Assembly: GCA_031179305.1 (NCBI GenBank) | Contig: JAPSHX010000001.1 | Location: 1 to 64,000 of the forward strand | Direction of reading: 5' to 3' | DNA length: 64,000 bases | Source of the DNA: Paenarthrobacter sp. | Lineage (GTDB): Bacteria > Actinomycetota > Actinomycetes > Actinomycetales > Micrococcaceae | The notes under the pieces: generated by a model | Told to the model about the DNA's origin: nothing | Databases searched by the model: none | The model's input: only the letters and a program-made list of their open reading frames with translations | Part shown: in pieces, positions 24,656-33,319 of the stretch | Layout of the letters: each line of letters starts with the position of its first letter | How positions within the stretch are numbered: position 1 is the stretch's first letter | Made by a program: the position numbers and the translations under genes

Positions 24656-25735
24656 CTAGGCAGGTGAATGAGCGGCAACGGAGTCGCGCTCAACTGCCGG
24701 GCAGGCGATCTTCACAGCGGACTCAAGAGGCGCGGCGTCAAGGCCCAAAAGCATGCGAACGCCCGCAGCGCCTAGTTCATAGTGGGGCAGTGACACCGTT
24801 GAAAGCGGCGGCCGGAGGTGGGCGGCGATGACTTCCTGGTTGTCGAAACCCACCACGGCGATGTCCTCCGGGATGGAGAGGCCGTTTTCCCGCAAGCCAT
24901 CGTAAAGACCCATGGCCATGCGGTCGTTGTAGCAGTACACCGCGCTGACCCCAAGCTGGAGCAGATCATCCGTGGCGCCGTAGCCGCCTTCCTGATCCGG
25001 GTACGCTTCGAGCACCAAATCGGGATCAAAAGGAATGCCGGCATCTTCGAGTGCGTCCTTGTAGCCCTGAAGTCGTCCGTCTTTGGCGGGTGCAGGGGTT
25101 GTGGTGTTGATAAATGCGATTCGCCGGTGGCCGCTACGGAGCAGGATCTGAGTGGCAGACTGTCCGCCTTGCGCTTCATCCGGTACTACGGCCCGCGCGG
25201 CCCCGGCGTCGGGGGAGAAACAGTTGACGAGGACAAAATCCGCCTCGCGAAGGGTATCCGGGATGCCGGTGGGGCGGTGGAACCACGTTGAGTAAAGGAT
25301 GCCGCGGACTTTGTATTCCAGCATCATGGCGATGGCATCCTTTTCGAGGTCTTGGTTGCCTTCGGTATTGGCGATCAGGAGTGCGTAGCCATGCTTCCAG
25401 GCTTCGTCCTGAGCACCATGGATTATCTGGCCGGCGAAGGGTGTGGTGGCTACGCCGTCGGCCACCAACCCGATGAACTTCGAGGTTCCACTGACCAGTG
25501 TTTTGGCCATGGCATTCGGACGGTAACCCAGCTGAGCAATCGCCTCGGTGACCCGTTGACGAGTCTCGTCAGCAATGCGCGCGTTCTTCTTTTTGTTGAT
25601 GACCAGGGAGACCGTGGCAGTGGACACACCCGCTAGTTCAGCGACTTCGCGGAGGGTCACCGGATGGGCACGGCCCGCTCTGGCGTGAACGACGGGGGCG
25701 GCCGCGTTGCCTGGATTTTTCTCCTGCGAAATCAT
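24656..25735 (-). CDS. LacI-family regulator of the fructan genes
   Basis: A 359-residue LacI/GalR repressor. After a ~25-residue Ala-rich leader comes the helix-turn-helix TLREVAELAGVSTATVSLVI, then the hinge and a sugar-binding domain (SAVYCYNDRMAMGLYDG, DIAVVGFDNQEVIAAHLRP). The ATG at 25735 has AAAGGAGG just upstream. It closes a minus-strand operon with two permeases, a binding protein and a GH32 enzyme, and three matching operators precede that operon (30442-30547). Repression relieved by a fructan-derived sugar is the natural inference. Confidence 0.88.
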   Translation of the reverse strand: MISQEKNPGNAAAPVVHARAGRAHPVTLREVAELAGVSTATVSLVINKKKNARIADETRQRVTEAIAQLGYRPNAMAKTLVSGTSKFIGLVADGVATTPFAGQIIHGAQDEAWKHGYALLIANTEGNQDLEKDAIAMMLEYKVRGILYSTWFHRPTGIPDTLREADFVLVNCFSPDAGAARAVVPDEAQGGQSATQILLRSGHRRIAFINTTTPAPAKDGRLQGYKDALEDAGIPFDPDLVLEAYPDQEGGYGATDDLLQLGVSAVYCYNDRMAMGLYDGLRENGLSIPEDIAVVGFDNQEVIAAHLRPPLSTVSLPHYELGAAGVRMLLGLDAAPLESAVKIACPAVERDSVAAHSPA

Positions 25736-25773
25736 CTGTCCTCCTTTTGGAGTATATCCGTCTGCCATGGCGG

Positions 25774-26676
25774 TCATCCCTTCGTCGCCCCGCTTTCAAG
25801 GCCCTGGATCATGGCCTTGTTCAGGACCAGGAAGACCAGGAGCAGGGGAGTAATGGTCACACAGACCGCAGCAAAGGTCGCTGTCCAGTCCACCTTGCCC
25901 ATGGCGCCGATGTAGTTTTGCAGGCCCAGCGGAATCGTCTTCAAGTCCTCGGAGAGAACAAAAGTGTTGGCGAAGATGAAGTCGTTCCAAATGAAGATGC
26001 TGTTCACCAGGACAACGGTGACCACGGTGTTCAGTGACAGTGGCAGGGTTATCAAACCGAAAATCCTGTACGGGCCGGCGCCATCCAAGGACGCGGCCTC
26101 GTAGGTTTCCCGCGGAATGTACTCGAAGAAGGATGAGAAGAGGTAAATGGACATCGGCAAAGCGAAGCCTGCCAGAGGGATGATCATCGACTGATAGGTG
26201 TCCAGCAGGTTCACTGCGGAGTAGTCGATGAACAGCGGGACCAAAGCGATCTGAACGGGAACAATGATCCCCACCAGGAACAATGCACGTACGAACCGGC
26301 TCAGGCGGAAGCCGAGAACCTGAAGGGCATACGCAGCCATCATGCCGAACAACACGATGAGGATGTTGGCGCCCATGGTCACAATGAAGCTGTTCAGGAT
26401 GTTCCGGCCCAGGTCGCCGGTTTCAAAGGCCCTCGCATAGTTTTCCCACGTCAGCGAGCTGGGGAGCGCGAAGGGATCGCCGGTTGCAAAGTCGTGTTCC
26501 GTCCGCAGGCTGGTAAGGAACAGCCAGGCGAGCGGGTAGACCTGGACGACGACGATGAGCATAATCAGGACCCGGGAGAGTGTCCGGTACAGGCTCGGCT
26601 GGCGCCGCCGTCGCTGATGGACCGTCGAAGACAGAGCCGATCCGCGCGGCGTAGACGGGGCTGTCTGGGTGATCAT
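25774..26676 (-). CDS. Carbohydrate ABC transporter permease (MalG/LacG type), fructan locus
   Basis: A 300-residue permease. A basic N-terminus (about 1-35) is followed by six membrane segments. The EAA loop reads RETYEAASLDGAGPYRIFGLI, and the C-terminus KAMIQGLESGATKG is typical of CUT1 family members. The ATG at 26676 overlaps the upstream permease stop (ATGA). Longer in-frame readings upstream are out of register with the neighbouring permease and are rejected. No ATPase is encoded nearby. Confidence 0.88.
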   Translation of the reverse strand: MITQTAPSTPRGSALSSTVHQRRRRQPSLYRTLSRVLIMLIVVVQVYPLAWLFLTSLRTEHDFATGDPFALPSSLTWENYARAFETGDLGRNILNSFIVTMGANILIVLFGMMAAYALQVLGFRLSRFVRALFLVGIIVPVQIALVPLFIDYSAVNLLDTYQSMIIPLAGFALPMSIYLFSSFFEYIPRETYEAASLDGAGPYRIFGLITLPLSLNTVVTVVLVNSIFIWNDFIFANTFVLSEDLKTIPLGLQNYIGAMGKVDWTATFAAVCVTITPLLLVFLVLNKAMIQGLESGATKG

Positions 26677-27554
26677 GAATCTGCCTTCCGCTTGAGCATG
26701 AACAAGATGAGGCCGACGGCGACGAGGCACTCGATCACGATGAAGACGGAGATGGTACTTGCGTAACCGAAGTCCGTGCTGGTGAAGGCTGTCTTGTACA
26801 TGTAGGTGGTGAGCAGTTCGGAGGACTGCCCTGGGCCACCGTTGGTCATGAGGTATGGAATATCGAAGCCTCGCAGGCCGTAGGTAGTGGCCATGATGGT
26901 GGTGGTAATCCACACAGGACGTATATAGGGGAACCTGATCTTGGTGAAGAGGGTCCACTTCGAGGCGCCGTCCAAGACCGCTGCTTCCTCCAGTTCCTTG
27001 GGCACGGCTATCAGTGCTGCGTAAATGATGAGCATGTACAGCCCTGTAAACCGCCAGCCTTCAGGGGCGGACACGGCGGCCAACACGGTGTTCACATCGG
27101 AGAGCCAAGCCCGCTCAAAGGAACCCAAACCTACCCAATGCAGCAGCTGGTTCAACAAGCCCACGGGGTCAATGGAGTAGATACGGACAAAGAGGAATGC
27201 GATCGCGACGGTGGAGATCACGGCTGGCAGCAAGTACAGGGTTTTGATGAGTTCCCGGCCCCGGCGAAGTGACGTGAGCAGGCTGGCTACAACCAGTGCT
27301 CCGCCGAGCTGCAGCACCAGGCAGATGGCCAGGTAGAGGAGCGCGTTGAAGAAGGACCTCCAGAAAATGTCGTCCGCGGTGAGCATCCGCACATAGTTGG
27401 CGAGTCCTACGAACTCCATCTCGCTGATGCCGTTCCACGAGAAGAAGCTCAGGAACAACGACTGAAGAATCGGGAAGAGTACGGCTGCGCAGTAAAGCAA
27501 CAGTGGTGGAAGCAGGAAAACCAGGACCGAGGTCCTTGACCTGTTGGGTAGCAT
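26673..27554 (-). CDS. Carbohydrate ABC transporter permease (MalF/LacF type), fructan locus
   Basis: A 293-residue permease with six predicted membrane helices, starting MLPNRSRTSVLVFLLPPLLL. The EAA loop is KELEEAAVLDGASKWTLFTKI. A TTxGGPG-like segment (LMTNGGPGQSSELLTTYMYK) is typical of CUT1 permeases. It lies 47 bp after the binding-protein gene and overlaps the second permease by 4 nt. The ATG at 27554 has a GAAAGG site. Confidence 0.88.
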   Translation of the reverse strand: MLPNRSRTSVLVFLLPPLLLYCAAVLFPILQSLFLSFFSWNGISEMEFVGLANYVRMLTADDIFWRSFFNALLYLAICLVLQLGGALVVASLLTSLRRGRELIKTLYLLPAVISTVAIAFLFVRIYSIDPVGLLNQLLHWVGLGSFERAWLSDVNTVLAAVSAPEGWRFTGLYMLIIYAALIAVPKELEEAAVLDGASKWTLFTKIRFPYIRPVWITTTIMATTYGLRGFDIPYLMTNGGPGQSSELLTTYMYKTAFTSTDFGYASTISVFIVIECLVAVGLILFMLKRKADS

Positions 27555-27601
27555 GGTGAGCCTTTCGGGCGGGGGCCTTGGGAGCCCCCGCCGCTTCGGT
27601 T

Positions 27602-28939
27602 TTACTTGAAGAACTTGGGGGCGTTCTGCTTGATGGCACCGTCCATGGTCTTGGTGAACTGTTCGGGCGTAATGTTGCCCTGGACCAGGAGGACGAGTTC
27701 CTGTTGCAGCCGGCCGTTGGTGGTGGGGTCCAGCTGGGTATCCCACGGCATTGCTTGCTTGTCCCCAAGGGTGTTGGCAGTTTCCAGCGCCTTCTTGTAC
27801 AGCGGAGTCGCGTTCGCCGGGATGGCCGTTTGTACGTTGGTGGTGGGGGAGAGGGCTCCGGTGGCAGCGTATTCAGCCGGGTACTTCTCCAGGGCGAACT
27901 TCAGGAAGTCGCTCACCAACGGGTCGTACGTCTTTGAGTTCACTGCCATTCCAATGCCGGAGGGCGAGACGAACTCGTTTGCAGCGGTCACGGAACCTTC
28001 AGTGGTGGGCAAGGTGAAGAAATCGATGTCGTCGCGGACCTCAGGGTTGAGTTTGTCGGTGGCGAGGCTCGGAAGTTCCCAGGTGCCGATGTTGTACATG
28101 GCGGCCTGTCCCGAGGTGAACTGGTTCTGCGCATCCGAATATCCCTGGGCGGAGAAGCCCTCTTGGAAGCACTTGGCCTTGCCAAGGTCAGCCATCCACT
28201 TCACGGTCTTCTGGCCAGCGGCATCCGAGAAGGACGCTTCGCCCTTCTTCAGCTTTTGGACGAAGTCGGGCCCCGCTTCACGGAACGGCTGGTACGCGAC
28301 GTAGCGTTCCAGCGGCCACTGGTCTTGCCCGTCGATGGCGATCGGTGTGATCCCGGCATTGCGAAGGGCGGTGCACATGGCGGGGATGTCATCGAGGGAC
28401 TTTGGCACGGAAACGCCGGCCTTCTCCATCAAGGCCTTGTTGTACCAGATGAATTCGAGTTCGAACTGGAACGGAATCATGTACAGGGAGCCGTCGTCAA
28501 AGCGCTGGTAGTCCAGTGCGCCGGGACGGTAATCGTCGTAGACGTCCAGTGATTTCAGGAGCTTGTGGGCGTCCACCATTTTGCCCTGCTTGGCCAGTTC
28601 CTGGGCGAAAGGCGTGGCATCGGTATCGAACAATTCGGGAAGCTTGTTGGCTGCGGCCAGGGTTTCAAGCTTTTGTATGTAAGAGGGCCGGTCCGGGGTG
28701 GTGATGAGGTTCAGTGCGAAGCCCGGGTGTTCCTTGGCGTAGTCGTCCGCGAGCTTCTTCATGATGTTGATGACAGCTCCGTCGGCGGGCCTGGAGAGCA
28801 ACCAGGATATTTCGCGGGGCTTGATCTCGCCGGTAGGGCTGACGTTGGAGGGGTCACTGGCGGTTCCTCCGCCGCCGCAGGCTGTCAAAGCCAAGGCAGC
28901 GGCGGCTGCGACGGCAGCGGCACGGAATAGTTTCTTCAT
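27602..28939 (-). CDS. Sugar ABC transporter substrate-binding lipoprotein, fructan locus
   Basis: A 445-residue SBP_bac_1-type binding protein. The signal peptide MKKLFRAAAVAAAAALALTACGG has a lipobox LTAC with Cys21. The mature protein has typical features such as ELEFIWYNKALMEKAGV and YNIGTWELPSL. It captures an oligosaccharide outside the membrane for the two permeases encoded next. Flanking GH32 genes point to fructo-oligosaccharides or levan/inulin fragments. Confidence 0.88.
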   Translation of the reverse strand: MKKLFRAAAVAAAAALALTACGGGGTASDPSNVSPTGEIKPREISWLLSRPADGAVINIMKKLADDYAKEHPGFALNLITTPDRPSYIQKLETLAAANKLPELFDTDATPFAQELAKQGKMVDAHKLLKSLDVYDDYRPGALDYQRFDDGSLYMIPFQFELEFIWYNKALMEKAGVSVPKSLDDIPAMCTALRNAGITPIAIDGQDQWPLERYVAYQPFREAGPDFVQKLKKGEASFSDAAGQKTVKWMADLGKAKCFQEGFSAQGYSDAQNQFTSGQAAMYNIGTWELPSLATDKLNPEVRDDIDFFTLPTTEGSVTAANEFVSPSGIGMAVNSKTYDPLVSDFLKFALEKYPAEYAATGALSPTTNVQTAIPANATPLYKKALETANTLGDKQAMPWDTQLDPTTNGRLQQELVLLVQGNITPEQFTKTMDGAIKQNAPKFFK

Positions 28940-28986
28940 AGCGGCAATCTCCCTTGATTGAACAGAGGTTGGGGATGGGGCGGTAT

Positions 28987-30423
28987 TCAGTTGTCGGTGC
29001 GCTGACGTATCTCAAGTTCGGTGACGGTGGCGGTTCCTTCGCCCGCGAAGACGCCTATCCTTCCTGCCGTCAGGTCGTAGATCCTGGTGCTGAGCGCAAC
29101 CTGACGGTCGACGACGGCGACGCAAATGTCGCCGTCGACGATGACCTCAAGGGTGTGCTCGCCAGGTGTAAGGTCGCAGGGCCGTTCGAGTTCGATGTCG
29201 AAGGGGACGTCGCCCGAAACATGCCACTGTGCGTCCCCGGTGATGGTGCGCGGCCAGCGGTCGAAGACAAGCCGCCCGCGTTTGGGTTCCAACCGCAGAA
29301 CGTAGGATTGATCGCCGTCGTGGCTTGAACGCAGCAGCAGCCCGCATTCGCTGGTGTCGGCGGCGATGTCAATGACAGCTTTGGCGTAAAACTGCTGGGG
29401 CAGTTCCTCGTCGGAGACCATAGCGGTGTAACCGTCCGGCACGTGGAGCCGAGCCGGTAAGGAACTTGCTAGTGACAGGGGGACGTCGTCCCAGAAGCTC
29501 TCCACGAGTTCATCTGCGAAGGAAAAACCCAGTGTCCCGTCGGGGTTTTGGAGGGCTTCCAGCACGGACATTGTTCCGGCCCACTGCCATGGACCCTGAT
29601 CTGCGTTGCCTTCTTTGCTGGCAATCCATCCGAAGAAGAAGCGCCGCCCTTCCCGCTCTGCGGTTTTTGACGCGTAGAAGGCACGGCCGTCAATACTGTC
29701 CAATGCGGGCACAGTCCAGGGCCCGTCGGGGCTTTTGGACATGCGGTACCGGGTGGTGAACGATTCCGAGAATTCGGAGTACACCATGTACCACCAGTCG
29801 CCCCACTGGAAAACGTCCGGGCATTCGTGCGTGATGTACCGGCGCGGATCCCAGAACGGTTCGGTGTGCTGCCAGGTCATCAGGTCCGTGGACACACACT
29901 GCGCGATGACGCCGCGGCGACGTGTCGGGCCGGTTGAATGCCTTGCCGCGAGTAGCATCCTCCACTGGTTCTTGCTGTCGTCCCAAAACACAAAGGGATC
30001 CCGCCAGTCGCCGGACTCGTAGCCGTCCGGAGCTCCGAAGGTGAGCTCGGGGTGTTTTTGCCAACTACCCATGCCGTCAGTGCTCGTGGCGTGCATGACC
30101 AATTGAAGGGGAGTTCCGTCGGCGCCGAGGTTGCGGGGGTTCTGGCCGGTGTAGAACAGGTGATGGACGCCGGACAGGTCCGTGATGATGCTGCCCGTGT
30201 AGGCGTTGAAGTCCAGGTCGGTTTCGCTGCCGTGGTGCAACGAAACGCCATGGTCCTCAAACTGGGTGAGGTCTTTTGTGGTGACCAGATTCCACGAGGT
30301 GCCGGGTTTAGGGGAAGAGCGGTCTTCGTGAAGGTAGAAGAGCCAGAACTCCCCGTCCTTCTCGAAGGGAATGAGGTCCCCAACCCAGCCGTTGGCGGGT
30401 TGGAAGAAGACTGAGCGTTTCAT
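28987..30423 (-). CDS. GH32 beta-fructosidase, cytoplasmic
   Basis: A 478-residue GH32-type enzyme without a signal peptide. The beta-propeller motifs are present in variant form: NGWVGDLIPF at residues 11-20 replaces the usual WMNDPNG but keeps the nucleophile Asp, WRDPFVFW supplies the RDP motif, and HECPDVF supplies the acid/base Glu. A C-terminal beta-sandwich follows (about 330-478). It should release fructose from imported fructo-oligosaccharides. It is first in the minus-strand operon, and its start lies 18 bp from operator O1, so repressor binding would also block it. Confidence 0.85.
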   Translation of the reverse strand: MKRSVFFQPANGWVGDLIPFEKDGEFWLFYLHEDRSSPKPGTSWNLVTTKDLTQFEDHGVSLHHGSETDLDFNAYTGSIITDLSGVHHLFYTGQNPRNLGADGTPLQLVMHATSTDGMGSWQKHPELTFGAPDGYESGDWRDPFVFWDDSKNQWRMLLAARHSTGPTRRRGVIAQCVSTDLMTWQHTEPFWDPRRYITHECPDVFQWGDWWYMVYSEFSESFTTRYRMSKSPDGPWTVPALDSIDGRAFYASKTAEREGRRFFFGWIASKEGNADQGPWQWAGTMSVLEALQNPDGTLGFSFADELVESFWDDVPLSLASSLPARLHVPDGYTAMVSDEELPQQFYAKAVIDIAADTSECGLLLRSSHDGDQSYVLRLEPKRGRLVFDRWPRTITGDAQWHVSGDVPFDIELERPCDLTPGEHTLEVIVDGDICVAVVDRQVALSTRIYDLTAGRIGVFAGEGTATVTELEIRQRTDN

Positions 30424-30441
30424 CTGCGCTGATGTCCATTC

Positions 30442-30459
30442 TGCTAAAGCGTTTGATCA
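30442..30459. promoter_or_regulatory. LacI-type operator O1 (fructan divergon)
   Basis: TGCTAAAGCGTTTGATCA. It matches O2 and O3 in the pattern TGCTAAA-R-CG-Y-TTGA-N-CA. It is 18 bp upstream of the cytoplasmic GH32 start. Confidence 0.8.
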
Positions 30460-30485
30460 CTGAAAGCTAGCGTGTAATTCCAGAC

Positions 30486-30503
30486 TGTTCAAGCGTTTTA
30501 GCA
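30486..30503. promoter_or_regulatory. LacI-type operator O2 (fructan divergon)
   Basis: TGTTCAAGCGTTTTAGCA, which on the other strand reads TGCTAAAACGCTTGAACA. It lies exactly 44 bp from O1 and from O3. Confidence 0.8.
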
Positions 30504-30529
30504 AAATTCCTTCCCACTATTTTTACTCC

Positions 30530-30547
30530 TGCTAAAACGCTTGACCA
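30530..30547. promoter_or_regulatory. LacI-type operator O3 (fructan divergon)
   Basis: TGCTAAAACGCTTGACCA, 44 bp beyond O2 and about 100 bp before the exported GH32 gene. Confidence 0.8.
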
Positions 30548-30648
30548 CAGCCAGTCCGTGCCGCTAGGGTCCTGCATAGCTTCGGCTTCCCACCGCATGA
30601 ACGACTCTTTGGCGCGCTGTTGCGCCGAATCTTGAGAGGAACGAATCA

Positions 30649-32208
30649 ATGACGTACGAAATCTCTCGACGCACTGCACTGCAGGGTGCAGGGGCTGGCG
30701 CCATCGCGCTGTTCTTGAGCAACGCTGCCCCCGCAGCCGCAGGCACCCCGGCATCACTTCGGGCCATCTACCACATGACTCCGCCTTCGGGCTGGCTGTG
30801 TGATCCTCAACGCCCCGTCCATACCAACGGCGCCTACCAGCTCTACTACCTCCACTCCGGTCAGAACAACGGCCCGGGTGGTTGGGACCACGCGACCACA
30901 AGTGACGGCGTCTCTTTCACACACCATGGTGTGGCGATCCCCCTGCAGCCCGACTTCCCGGTGTGGTCAGGATCGGCCGTAGTGGACTCGGCGAATACCG
31001 CTGGTTTCGGTGCCGGGGCGGTAGTCGCGCTGGCAACCCAGCCGACTGACGGCGTTCGAAAGTTCCAGGAGCAATACCTCTATTGGTCTACCGACGGCGG
31101 CTACACGTTCGCCGCCCTCCCGGACCCAGTGATCGTAAACACTGACGGACGAACTGCCACAACCCAAGCTGAGATTGAGAACGCAGAGTGGTTCCGCGAC
31201 CCGAAGATCCACTGGGACGGAGTGCGCAATGAGTGGGTGTGTGTGATCGGACGGGCGCGGTACGCAGCGTTTTACACCTCAGCAAATTTGCGGGACTGGA
31301 ACTGGAAATCCAACTTCGACTACCCGAACCACGCCCTCGGAGGTATTGAATGCCCGGATCTGTTTGAGATGACTGCCGACGACGGCACGCGGCATTGGGT
31401 ATTTGGCGCGAGCATGGACGCCTACAGTATTGATCTTCCAATGACCTTTGCTTATTGGACGGGTGCCTGGAATGGCACGGCATTCGTTGCTGACGACCTC
31501 ACGCCACAGTGGCTCGACTGGGGATGGGACTGGTACGCCGCCGTGACGTGGCCCTCCGTCGAGGCTCCCGATACGAAGCGCCTGGCCATCGCTTGGATGA
31601 ACAACTGGAAGTACGCCGCCCGCGACGTACCCACAGATGCCTCCGATGGTTACAACGGGCAGAACTCCATTACGCGGGAACTGCGGTTGGAACGCCAGTC
31701 CGGAGGCTGGTACAGCTTGCTCAGCTCCCCGGTCGGCGCGCTGCAAGGTTACGTCACCGCCACCACGGTCCTGCCCGACCGCACGGTTGACGGCAGCGTG
31801 ATACTGCCGTGGAACGGGCGTGCTTACGAGCTGGAGCTCGACATTTCATGGAACCTGGCCGCTAACGTTGGCGTATCTGTTGGCCGTTCCCTGGACGGTT
31901 CCCGTCATACCAATATCGGCAAGTACGGCGACGAGTTATACGTCGACCGGGCGCCTTCAGATCAGGGTGGCTACACATTGGTGCCGTACACTCGGGCCGC
32001 AGCACCTATTGATGCCACCGCGCGGTCAGTCCACCTACGCATCTTCGTGGACACGCAGAGCGTTGAGGTGTTTGTGAACTCGGGGCACACGGTGATTTCA
32101 CAGCAGGTTCACTTCGCAGACGGCGACACAGGGCTTTCGCTGTATGCGGACGGTGGCCCCGCGAACTTCACCGGAATCACCATCCGGGAGTTTGGCGATC
32201 CGCTGTAG
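30649..32208 (+). CDS. GH32 fructanase (levanase/inulinase type), exported by Tat
   Basis: A 519-residue secreted GH32 enzyme. The signal peptide carries a twin arginine (SRRTALQGAGAGAIAL) and ends in APAAAG near residue 32, indicating Tat export. Catalytic motifs: SGWLCDPQRPV with the nucleophile Asp (WMNDPNG position), FRDPKIHW (RDP), and ECPDLF with the acid/base Glu. A C-terminal beta-sandwich starts near residue 380. AGAGGA precedes the ATG. It is divergent from the import operon and shares its operators, so outside cleavage and uptake should be co-induced. Levan versus inulin preference cannot be told. Confidence 0.88.
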   Translation: MTYEISRRTALQGAGAGAIALFLSNAAPAAAGTPASLRAIYHMTPPSGWLCDPQRPVHTNGAYQLYYLHSGQNNGPGGWDHATTSDGVSFTHHGVAIPLQPDFPVWSGSAVVDSANTAGFGAGAVVALATQPTDGVRKFQEQYLYWSTDGGYTFAALPDPVIVNTDGRTATTQAEIENAEWFRDPKIHWDGVRNEWVCVIGRARYAAFYTSANLRDWNWKSNFDYPNHALGGIECPDLFEMTADDGTRHWVFGASMDAYSIDLPMTFAYWTGAWNGTAFVADDLTPQWLDWGWDWYAAVTWPSVEAPDTKRLAIAWMNNWKYAARDVPTDASDGYNGQNSITRELRLERQSGGWYSLLSSPVGALQGYVTATTVLPDRTVDGSVILPWNGRAYELELDISWNLAANVGVSVGRSLDGSRHTNIGKYGDELYVDRAPSDQGGYTLVPYTRAAAPIDATARSVHLRIFVDTQSVEVFVNSGHTVISQQVHFADGDTGLSLYADGGPANFTGITIREFGDPL

Positions 32209-32234
32209 CCGGGCTGGTGCCGGCCGCCTCGGTG

Positions 32235-32468
32235 CTAAGCGCCGTGCGGCCGCGTATGGGCGTGATGGCCCGAGCGGACCTTCAGTGAGGATGGTCGAAA
32301 ACGGTGGACGGCGCGCGGCTCGCGCCTTGGATGACGGGGGTGGCGTGCTCTCGGCTTATGCTCCTCCTCGGCACGCGACGAGGGAAGCAGTGCCAAGGGC
32401 AGGATGGTGGCTCCGAGCCAGACAACCACTCCGATAAACACTAAGAGGATGGCTGAAGTGGGCTCCAT
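32235..32468 (-). CDS. Small membrane protein, unknown function
   Basis: A 77-residue ORF with an N-terminal hydrophobic segment (ILLVFIGVVVWLGATILPLALL) and a long basic, Arg/His/Pro-rich tail. There is no clear ribosome site, but TATGCT lies 8 nt before the ATG and would suit a -10 box for a leaderless mRNA. Convergent with the exported GH32 gene. Not recognised; the hydrophobic head suggests a real protein, the tail less so. Confidence 0.4.
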   Translation of the reverse strand: MEPTSAILLVFIGVVVWLGATILPLALLPSSRAEEEHKPRARHPRHPRREPRAVHRFRPSSLKVRSGHHAHTRPHGA

Positions 32469-32570
32469 GGACTAAGCATAGGCACAACTGTCACTGTTTA
32501 TAAGTACCCTGATGACCCTTGGGGGTGGCAGCATCCTTGACAACTCCGGTGTTGCCACCACACTGAATCC

Positions 32571-33191
32571 ATGTACGGGAACAGCCGCGTATCAGCCCAG
32601 TTTTCCATGTCCCTTGATGGATTCATCGCCCGCGAGGATGACGGAATCGGCCCTTTGTTTGATTGGTACGAGGCCGGATCCGTGGAAACCTGGATGCCCG
32701 GCCACCCTGTGCCGTTTCATCTCAGCGAAGCCGACGCCGACTATTGGAAGTCACTTCCGAGGGAGGGCGCGTTCATCTCCGGCCGACGTATCTTCGACGT
32801 GGCAAAGGGGTGGGGCGGTCACCCGCCTGATGAGTCACCCACGGTCGTCCTGACGCATCGCGAACCACCGCAGGATTGGCCGCCGGCCAGGAGGGATGGG
32901 AAGCCCGCGCCGTTTGAATTCGTAGGGGACCTGGACTCGGCCCTGGAGCGTGCCGCCCACTTCGCGGCGGGCAGGGAGATTGGCGTTGCCGGCGCGGACG
33001 TGGTGCAGCAGTGCTTGCGCCGCGGTGTGGTGGACGAACTCCGTGTTGACCTGGTGCCGGTACTGCTCGGAAGCGGAATCCGTTGGTTCGGAGACTTGGC
33101 AACGGACATCCTGCTCGATGATCCCGTGATCGTTCCTGGAACCCGCGTCACCCATCTTGTCTATCAGATACGCTCCCCGGCCTCGCGCTGA
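32571..33191 (+). CDS. Dihydrofolate reductase-like (RibD C-terminal domain) protein
   Basis: A 206-residue protein of the RibD_C/DHFR-like fold. It starts with VSAQFSMSLDGFIA, the typical first strand, has GAFISGRRIFDVAKGWGG after it, and ends with the EIGVAGADVVQQCL / DELRVDLVPVLLGSGIRWF pair found in these reductases. It likely binds NADPH, but the substrate is unknown. A TTGACA box at 32535 and weak ribosome signals suggest a short leader or leaderless start. Confidence 0.85.
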   Translation: MYGNSRVSAQFSMSLDGFIAREDDGIGPLFDWYEAGSVETWMPGHPVPFHLSEADADYWKSLPREGAFISGRRIFDVAKGWGGHPPDESPTVVLTHREPPQDWPPARRDGKPAPFEFVGDLDSALERAAHFAAGREIGVAGADVVQQCLRRGVVDELRVDLVPVLLGSGIRWFGDLATDILLDDPVIVPGTRVTHLVYQIRSPASR

Positions 33192-33319
33192 CGTCACGAA
33201 TGCGAGGTTATCCACAACCGGAGAAACAGCGTACGACGGCGGGTGCCCGCCCGCGCTAGGCTGGTCACCTCGGCTGATGCAAGTGGCCGCAGGAACCACA
33301 ACGCGGAGCCACACCTTAA

